Shown here: positions 1 through 4,512 of the stretch, in pieces | How the letters are laid out: every line of letters starts with the position of its first letter | How positions within the stretch are numbered: position 1 is the first letter of the stretch | Source: Candidatus Latescibacterota bacterium | GTDB taxonomy: Bacteria > Krumholzibacteriota > Krumholzibacteriia > WVZY01 > JAKEHA01 | Reading direction: 5' to 3' | Length of the DNA: 5,249 nt | Assembly (NCBI GenBank): GCA_022615275.1 | Contig: JAKEHA010000076.1 | Coordinates: 1-5,249 of the forward strand | Program-made: the position numbers and the translations under genes | Notes under the pieces: generated by a model | The model's input: the letters and a program-made list of their open reading frames with translations, nothing else | The model's database searches: none | What the model was told of the DNA's origin: nothing

Positions 1-1704
1 ATCACCCCGCTGCCAGGTGAGAAAGTCCCGGCCATCGACGTCGCCATCGCCGTCATCCTGTTCGAAGGCGGCATGAATCTCGAGTGGCAGCGCCTGCGCC
101 GCGAGGCCGGGATCATTCGTCGCCTGGTCACGGTGGGCGCGTTCATCACGTGGGGCGGAGCCGCGTGCGCGGCGCGCTTCATCATGGAGTGGGACTGGCG
201 CCGCTCGATTCTGTTCGGGTCGCTGGTGATCGTTACCGGTCCCACCGTGGTGACGCCGCTCTTGCGCCGCATTCGCGTCAATCGCAACCTGCAGACCATC
301 CTCGAAGGGGAAGGCGTGTTCATCGACGCCATCGGCGCCATCCTGGCCGTGGTCGCGTTCGAACTGACCTACGGCCTGGTGGCGCCGTCCTTCGGACAAG
401 CCGTATCGCACGTGGCGACGCGTCTCGCCATCGGGGCCGCGACCGGTGTCGTCGGCGGCGGGCTGGCGCTGGTGCTGCACCGCTCGCGCCGCGTCATCCC
501 GCAAGGGATGGAGAAGGTGTTCACGCTGACCATCGCGTGGGCGACTTTCCAGGCCAGCAACATGCTGGCGCCCGACTCGGGCATCACGGCCGCGGTGGTG
601 GCCGGACTCGTGGTGGGCAACGTGTGGACGCGCGACCAACAGCGCTTGAGCACGCTCCGCGACTTCAAGGAACAGCTCACCGTGATGCTGATCGGGATGC
701 TGTTCGTGCTGCTCGCGGCGAGCGTGCGCGTCGACGAGATCACGGCCCTCGGCGTGCGCGGCTTCTTGGTGGTGGTAGCACTCGCGCTGGTCGTCCGACC
801 GCTGCAAGTGGCGCTGTGCACCGCGGGGTCGGGGCTCACGACGCGCGAGAAGGCGTTCATCTCGTGGATCTCGCCGCGCGGGATCGTGGCCGCGTCGGTG
901 GCGTCGTTGTTCTACGACCGCATGCAGGAAATCGGCGCGCCGGGCGGAGGAGAAATGCGCGGTCTCGTGTTCCTCGTCATCGCGTGCACGGTGGTGGTGC
1001 AAGGCATCACGGGCGCCGCGGTGGCGGAGTTGCTGGGCGTGCGACGCCCGCGCGGGCGCGGCTTCGTGATTCTGGGCGCCAACGACCTCGCCATCGCGCT
1101 CGGGCGCGAGCTACGCGTCGCGGGCGACGAAGTGGTGCTGGTCGACGCCAACCCCGAGCTGTGCGTGGCCGCGGAGAAGAGGGGATTTCGCGTCCTGAAC
1201 GGCAACGCGCTCGACGACCGCATTCTCCAGCAGAGCGACCTCGACACGCGCAAGGGCGTGGTCGCGCTCCTTCCCAACGGCGGCGTCAATTTGCTCTTTG
1301 CCCGTCGCGCGATCGATGAGAATCGCAGTGCGCGCGTCTATGTGGCCATGCACCGCGGCGCCATCACGCCCGCCCACGTGAAGGAATCGCGCGCGCGCGT
1401 GCTGTGCGGCGCCGACCTGGACGTCGATCTGTGGGCGAGCCGCTTGCGGCGAAACGGCGCGGCCGCGGAGCCGTGGCGCTTCGAGGGCACGGTCAAGGAT
1501 GCGGCGGCGTCCTTCCCTGTCCCGCGCGAGCATCGTCACGTGCTGCTGCCGCTCGCCTTCGCGCGCGGCCAGGTGGTGCTACCGACGGACGATCGCTACG
1601 AGCCCAAGAAGGGCGACGTGGTGACGTGGCTGGTGTTTGCCAAGCGCGCCGACGAAGCCCACGAGTGGCTGTCGTCGCGCGGCTGGGCGCGCGCAGAAAC
1701 GTAG
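1..1704 (+). CDS. Cation:proton antiporter (CPA1/NhaP type) with fused C-terminal RCK domain, 5' partial
   Basis: Probable Na+(K+)/H+ antiporter of the inner membrane, exchanging monovalent cations for protons in pH or salt homeostasis. The reading frame is open from base 1, so the N-terminus lies outside the window. The first visible Met (base 73) sits inside the family motif ILFEGGMNL and is not the start. Numbering from base 1, about 11 hydrophobic segments fall between residues 11 and 342. They contain the family signatures TGPTVV (79-84), EGVFIDAIGA (104-113, with D109 a likely ion-binding acid) and SPRG (291-294). After residue 350 comes a soluble TrkA-N-like Rossmann fold (VILGAN at 356-361, strand-end Asp D382), then a TrkA-C-like beta region at about 507-550. 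Fused RCK domains commonly gate transport in response to nucleotides or ligands. The dinucleotide loop reads GANDLA rather than GxGxxG. Exact ion specificity cannot be read. The stop (TAG) lies 4 bases from the stop of the convergent gene. Confidence 0.9.
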   Translation: MTPLPGEKVPAIDVAIAVILFEGGMNLEWQRLRREAGIIRRLVTVGAFITWGGAACAARFIMEWDWRRSILFGSLVIVTGPTVVTPLLRRIRVNRNLQTILEGEGVFIDAIGAILAVVAFELTYGLVAPSFGQAVSHVATRLAIGAATGVVGGGLALVLHRSRRVIPQGMEKVFTLTIAWATFQASNMLAPDSGITAAVVAGLVVGNVWTRDQQRLSTLRDFKEQLTVMLIGMLFVLLAASVRVDEITALGVRGFLVVVALALVVRPLQVALCTAGSGLTTREKAFISWISPRGIVAASVASLFYDRMQEIGAPGGGEMRGLVFLVIACTVVVQGITGAAVAELLGVRRPRGRGFVILGANDLAIALGRELRVAGDEVVLVDANPELCVAAEKRGFRVLNGNALDDRILQQSDLDTRKGVVALLPNGGVNLLFARRAIDENRSARVYVAMHRGAITPAHVKESRARVLCGADLDVDLWASRLRRNGAAAEPWRFEGTVKDAAASFPVPREHRHVLLPLAFARGQVVLPTDDRYEPKKGDVVTWLVFAKRADEAHEWLSSRGWARAET

Positions 1705-1708
1705 CTGC

Positions 1709-2203
1709 TTACCCGACCGCGCGTATGAATTGCGCGATCAAGGCCGTCGTTGTTTCCGCTTTTCCCGTTCCCAACAGGCCCGCGATCAGTCCGACGCCCA
1801 TCCCGTAGGCCAGGTGGCCGACCACGTGCGCGGCGGCCACTTCGACCCCCGCCGTGCGAAACCGCTCGACCGGGTGCGTCTCGGCCACCAGCGCCATCAG
1901 GATGAAGCTCATGGCCGCGCCGTGAAAGGCGCCCAGCGCCGTCCCGACCGCGACCGACGCCCGCACCGAGTGCAGATCCAGGCTGCGGAAGATAAGCAGG
2001 TAACCGATGGCGAAGACGCAGCCACCCGCGAAGTGGATGGCGATACCGGGGAGCAGCGAGTTTTCGTAGCGACGGGTGACGAGGCTGCCGAGCGCGCGCG
2101 ACATGTCCGCGTTGGCCCAGCCGGAACGGTGTATGAACCACATGACGCCGGTCATCAGCGCGGTGCCAACGAGTCCGGCGGCGATCACGATCAAGGGAAA
2201 CAT
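1709..2203 (-). CDS. Small four-helix membrane protein of unknown function
   Basis: A 164-residue integral membrane protein that I cannot assign to a characterised family. Four hydrophobic segments are visible, at about residues 4-24, 50-72, 83-106 and 122-144. The first contains the small-residue motif GLVGTALMTGVM. Histidines lie in or at the edge of the later helices: H57 (IHFAGG), H94 (FHGAAM), H110 (THP), and H126 and H130 (HVVGHLAYG). The layout resembles uncharacterised bacterial membrane proteins annotated only as DUFs. The ATG start at 2203 is well supported by AGGGAGG six bases upstream on the minus strand. The gene converges on the antiporter (stops 4 bases apart) and diverges from the ECF sigma gene. 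Plus-strand frames over this region give only Arg/Gly-rich, low-complexity translations without domains, so the minus-strand reading is preferred. Function is unknown. A link to the sigma regulon through the shared intergenic region is possible but unproven. Confidence 0.8.
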   Translation of the reverse strand: MFPLIVIAAGLVGTALMTGVMWFIHRSGWANADMSRALGSLVTRRYENSLLPGIAIHFAGGCVFAIGYLLIFRSLDLHSVRASVAVGTALGAFHGAAMSFILMALVAETHPVERFRTAGVEVAAAHVVGHLAYGMGVGLIAGLLGTGKAETTTALIAQFIRAVG

Positions 2204-2209
2204 GAGCGG

Positions 2210-2216
2210 CCTCCCT
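2210..2216 (-). promoter_or_regulatory. Strong Shine-Dalgarno of the membrane protein gene
   Basis: Read on the minus strand this is AGGGAGG, six bases before the ATG at 2203-2201. It fixes both the strand and the start of the four-helix membrane protein gene. Confidence 0.75.
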
Positions 2217-2234
2217 CTATGTTGCCCCCAGCAT

Positions 2235-2257
2235 AACCCACGGTGCTATCAGGCGTA
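2235..2257 (+). promoter_or_regulatory. Candidate ECF-type autoregulatory promoter
   Basis: AAC at 2235-2237, a 16-base spacer, then CGTA at 2254-2257. ECF promoters typically have an AAC-containing -35 element and a CGT-type -10 element about 16 bases apart, as in the Bacillus SigW-type pattern. It lies upstream of an ECF sigma gene, where autoregulation is common. A start near 2264 would give a leader of about 65 bases. The motif is short, so a chance match is possible. Confidence 0.35.
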
Positions 2258-2286
2258 AAGACGCGCCCCGCCGGTCGTGCTACAAT
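2258..2286 (+). promoter_or_regulatory. Candidate housekeeping promoter with extended -10
   Basis: TACAAT (2281-2286) is preceded by TGC, giving an extended -10 element. The hexamer 17 bases further upstream, AAGACG (2258-2263), matches the -35 consensus poorly, which is tolerated with an extended -10. A start near 2293 would leave about 37 bases before the sigma ATG. It could provide basal transcription of the sigma operon. Sequence pattern only. Confidence 0.35.
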
Positions 2287-2329
2287 GCCCCGAACCGCTC
2301 CAAAACACCGATTGGCTTCGTATTAGAGT

Positions 2330-2914
2330 ATGGCGAAAACGCGGGCAGAATCCGGGCAGCGAAACGACCCGGCGCGCGATGTGGCCCTCTTGCGCCGCAT
2401 CCACGAGCGCGACGAGGGCGCCCTGTCCGCGTTCTATGACCGGTACTCGACCTTCGTGTACAGCCTGGCGCGGAGTGTCCTCCGAGACGACGGCGACGCC
2501 GAAGACGTCGTCCAGGACGTCTTTTTCCGCGTGTGGGAACGCGCGGATGCGTTCGACCCCGACCGCGGCAGCCCGGCCGCGTGGCTCACGACCATGACGC
2601 GCCGTCTCGCCATCGATCGCACGCGCTCGCGTTCCTTCCGTGCCCGCGGGCGCGAAGCCCCGCTGGAGGCCGTGGCCGGCTCGGCCTCGGACGCGGGCCG
2701 CGACTCGGTGACCAATTCCGCGGAGGCGAACGAGGTGCTGGCGGCACTCGAGCAGCTCGAGCCCGCGTACCGCGAGGTGATTCGGTTGTCGTATTACGAA
2801 GGCTTGTCGCACTCGGGTATTGCGACCAAGTTGGGAACGCCGTTGGGAACCGTGAAGAGTAGATTGCGCGAAGGAGTGACGCAATTGCGTCGCATCCTCG
2901 CCATCAAGACATAA
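2330..2914 (+). CDS. ECF-family RNA polymerase sigma factor
   Basis: A 194-residue alternative sigma factor that would direct RNA polymerase to a stress regulon. Region 2 spans about residues 28-103, with the characteristic stretch DAEDVVQDVFFRVWE (56-70) and AWLTTMTRRLAIDRTRSR (84-101), the helix that reads and melts the -10. A variable linker (104-132) leads to region 4 at about 133-188, ending in the helix-turn-helix GTPLGTVKSRLREG (169-182) that reads the -35. There is no region 1 or 3, as expected for ECF proteins. In region 4 the usual Glu of the SHxEIA motif is Gly163. An in-frame TAG at 2324 means ATG 2330 is the first possible start. No good Shine-Dalgarno precedes it, so translation may be weak; GTG at codon 18 is a less likely alternative. 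An RskA-type anti-sigma gene follows immediately, which resembles the SigK/RskA arrangement. Target promoters beyond its own operon are unknown. Confidence 0.95.
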   Translation: MAKTRAESGQRNDPARDVALLRRIHERDEGALSAFYDRYSTFVYSLARSVLRDDGDAEDVVQDVFFRVWERADAFDPDRGSPAAWLTTMTRRLAIDRTRSRSFRARGREAPLEAVAGSASDAGRDSVTNSAEANEVLAALEQLEPAYREVIRLSYYEGLSHSGIATKLGTPLGTVKSRLREGVTQLRRILAIKT

Positions 2915-3736
2915 ATGGACCACAAGATCGCATTGGAGTTGTTGGAGTCGTACCTGTTCGGCACCCTGGACGATGCCGAGCGCGCGGCCGTCGAGGCGCA
3001 TCTCCTGACCGGGTGCGCGGAGTGTACTGCGCGCCTGCGCGACGTCTCCGAATTGTCCGTGCGCCTCGCGCAAGCCGTACCCCAGGTGCAAGCGCCCGCG
3101 CGCGCGAAGGAGCGCTTATTCGATCGCATCCGCACCACCCACCACCCCGCGAAGCGCGCGCGCGCGTCGTCGGGACGCTTGCGCTTCGCGTGGGGCATGG
3201 CCGGTGTGGCCACCGCCGCGGCCGGTGTACTCTTGTGGCAGACGACCGTACTGCGCGACGAACTTCGCACCACCAACCGCCTGCTCGCCTCGACCATCGC
3301 CGACACCGGCCGCTTGCGCACCGAGCTCTCGACCTATCGCGCCGAAGTCGAAAAGTACAAGGACGCCATGATGCTGGGCGAACCCGGCGTGCGCTTCGTC
3401 AGCCTGGACGGCATGGAACCCAACCGCGACGCGTTTGGTAATGTCGTGTGCAAACCCGACATGAGCGCGGGCATGCTCTACGTGTATCGCTTCCCGATGG
3501 CGCCGGAAGACAAGGAATACCAACTGTGGGGACTCCGCGACGGACTGCCGCCGGTGAGCCTGGGCATGTTCACCGTGGACCCGAACGGCGCGGCCATGCT
3601 CAAGATGAAGTTGATTCCCGAAGCGACCCACATCGTCGGGTTCGCGGTCACCATCGAACCCAAGGGCGGCATGTCGCAACCGACCGGCATGATGTACGTC
3701 AAGGGCATGGACCCGATGGAGGAGGGGGAAGGATGA
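2915..3736 (+). CDS. RskA-type membrane anti-sigma factor with zinc-binding N-terminus
   Basis: A 273-residue single-pass membrane protein expected to hold the preceding sigma factor inactive and release it after an extracytoplasmic signal. The N-terminal segment (1-55) is a ZAS-like anti-sigma fold with likely zinc ligands H3, H29, C34 and C37; the spacing H-x4-C-x2-C is one residue longer than the usual H-x3-C-x2-C. One hydrophobic helix lies at about 89-108. A charged, coiled-coil-prone stretch follows (110-150), then an RskA C-terminal domain with EYQLWGL, VSLGMF and VTIEPKGGMSQPTG. This outer domain is unusually methionine-rich: 14 Met in residues 151-273. The ATG directly follows the sigma TAA and has no Shine-Dalgarno of its own, implying translational coupling. 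In known RskA systems the signal is passed by stepwise proteolysis; no protease gene is present here. The last codons contain the ribosome-binding site of the next gene. Confidence 0.92.
   Translation: MDHKIALELLESYLFGTLDDAERAAVEAHLLTGCAECTARLRDVSELSVRLAQAVPQVQAPARAKERLFDRIRTTHHPAKRARASSGRLRFAWGMAGVATAAAGVLLWQTTVLRDELRTTNRLLASTIADTGRLRTELSTYRAEVEKYKDAMMLGEPGVRFVSLDGMEPNRDAFGNVVCKPDMSAGMLYVYRFPMAPEDKEYQLWGLRDGLPPVSLGMFTVDPNGAAMLKMKLIPEATHIVGFAVTIEPKGGMSQPTGMMYVKGMDPMEEGEG
3720..3725 (+). promoter_or_regulatory. Consensus Shine-Dalgarno for the GDPD gene
   Basis: AGGAGG, seven bases before the ATG at 3733, inside the last codons of the anti-sigma gene. It selects ATG 3733 over any upstream in-frame start, because further upstream the frame is out-of-frame shadow of the anti-sigma gene. 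It is much stronger than the initiation sites of the two regulator genes. Confidence 0.8.
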
Positions 3737-4512
3737 GCCGAATCCCCGACTGGTTGCTCCATCGTCCTATCGCGCACCGCGGGCTGCACGATGTCGCGCA
3801 CGCGATCGCGGAGAGCTCGCTGCCGGCGTTTTGGGCGGCGGCGCGCGCGGGTTATCCAATTGAACTCGATGTGCGCTTGCTGGCCGACGGCGAAGTGGTG
3901 GTGTTCCACGACCGCGAGTTGGACCGACTGACGAATGCCTCGGGTCCCATCGCCGCGCGCACGTCGGAGGACCTGGCGTCGTTGACATTGCTCGGCGCCT
4001 CCATGGGCGACGATCCCAAGCGCGAAGATGCGCGCATTCCCTTGCTGCATGACGTGCTCGATCTGATCGCGGGTGCGACACCGCTCTTGATCGAGATCAA
4101 GAACGAAGGCGAGGTGGGTGCCTTGGAAGCGGCCACGGTGGCGGCGCTGGAGGGCTACGTCGGACCGTTCGCGATCCAGTCGTTCAATCCGGGAACGGTG
4201 CGGTGGTGGCGCGATACGGCGCCGGCGGTGACGCGCGGGCTGCTAGCGGGCGATTTTCGTTTCGAACCGGTCGACGAGGCCACGCGTCGTCGATTGCAGA
4301 ATCTCGAAGATATCGAAGCGTGCGAGCCGGATTTCATCGGCTACGACATCCGCCTGCTGCCGTTCGAACCGGTGACGCGCGCGCGCAAGGCGGGCCGGCC
4401 TGTGCTGGGATGGACGGCGCGGTCGCTGGAAGAAGCGCTGCGCGCACTCGAGTTCTGCGATAACGTGATCTTCGAGGGCTTCGATGCGGCAAAACTCCGG
4501 AGCACCGCGTGA
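3733..4512 (+). CDS. Glycerophosphodiester phosphodiesterase (GDPD)
   Basis: A 259-residue enzyme predicted to hydrolyse glycerophosphodiesters, the deacylation products of phospholipids, to sn-glycerol 3-phosphate and an alcohol. It forms a TIM barrel with these visible motifs: HRG with catalytic H15 and R16; ELD with metal ligands E44 and D46; FHD with second catalytic H59; IEIK with metal ligand E121; IQSFNP (148-153); and PVLGWTARS near the C-terminus. The usual PENS/PENT segment reads AESS (26-29), keeping E27 but losing Asn. The ends IGYDIR and VIFEGF resemble a bacterial GDPD subgroup often found without secretion signals. No signal peptide is seen, so it is probably cytosolic, and the length matches single-domain family members. 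The ATG overlaps the anti-sigma stop (ATGA) and has a consensus Shine-Dalgarno. The stop overlaps the next gene's GTG. Co-transcription with the sigma/anti-sigma pair suggests stress-controlled phospholipid head-group recycling, which is inference. Confidence 0.92.
   Translation: MSRIPDWLLHRPIAHRGLHDVAHAIAESSLPAFWAAARAGYPIELDVRLLADGEVVVFHDRELDRLTNASGPIAARTSEDLASLTLLGASMGDDPKREDARIPLLHDVLDLIAGATPLLIEIKNEGEVGALEAATVAALEGYVGPFAIQSFNPGTVRWWRDTAPAVTRGLLAGDFRFEPVDEATRRRLQNLEDIEACEPDFIGYDIRLLPFEPVTRARKAGRPVLGWTARSLEEALRALEFCDNVIFEGFDAAKLRSTA
4499..4502 (+). promoter_or_regulatory. Ribosome-binding site deciding the GTG start of the sulfatase-like gene
   Basis: GGAG at 4499-4502, six bases before GTG 4509. 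No ATG in this frame occurs until codon 126, well inside the conserved domain. The site and the lipoprotein signal encoded directly downstream support GTG as the start. Confidence 0.55.

Larger units (their letters stand above)
2204..2329. other. Divergent intergenic region between membrane protein and ECF sigma genes
   Basis: This is the only non-coding stretch above a few bases. It must hold the promoters for both divergent genes. Candidates seen on the plus strand are AAC-N16-CGTA (2235-2257) and an extended -10 TGCTACAAT (2278-2286). On the minus strand there is a weak sigma70-like pair, TTTACG (2259-2254) and TATGCT (2235-2230), spaced 18 bases apart. The plus and minus candidates overlap physically, so the two genes could compete for or share control. 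No good terminator hairpin or long repeat was found. Confidence 0.6.

Noticed and set aside
1718..1736. Small inverted repeat CGCGC...GCGCG just inside the end of the minus-strand gene, as a terminator between convergent genes
   Set aside because: The stem is only 5 bp with a 9-base loop and has no T-tract on either strand, so it is expected by chance in high-GC DNA.
1637..2236. 199-codon plus-strand open frame opposite the membrane protein gene
   Set aside because: Its translation is Arg/Gly/His-rich without domain or ribosome-binding site, while the minus strand has a strong Shine-Dalgarno and clear membrane helices.
2275..2286. CGTGCTACAATG, identical to a 12-base stretch of bacterial 16S rRNA
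   Set aside because: The match ends immediately on both sides and no other rRNA sequence is nearby. It is better read as an extended -10 promoter candidate or chance.
3154..3166. 13-base alternating GC run (possible Z-DNA or repeat)
   Set aside because: It is explained by Arg/Ala codons in the basic juxtamembrane part of the anti-sigma; similar runs occur elsewhere in this GC-rich window.
3448..3732. N-terminal extension of the GDPD upstream of 3733
   Set aside because: It would overlap the anti-sigma gene by nearly 290 bases and encodes non-family, Arg/His-rich sequence. ATG 3733 has AGGAGG at ideal spacing and starts just before the HRG motif.
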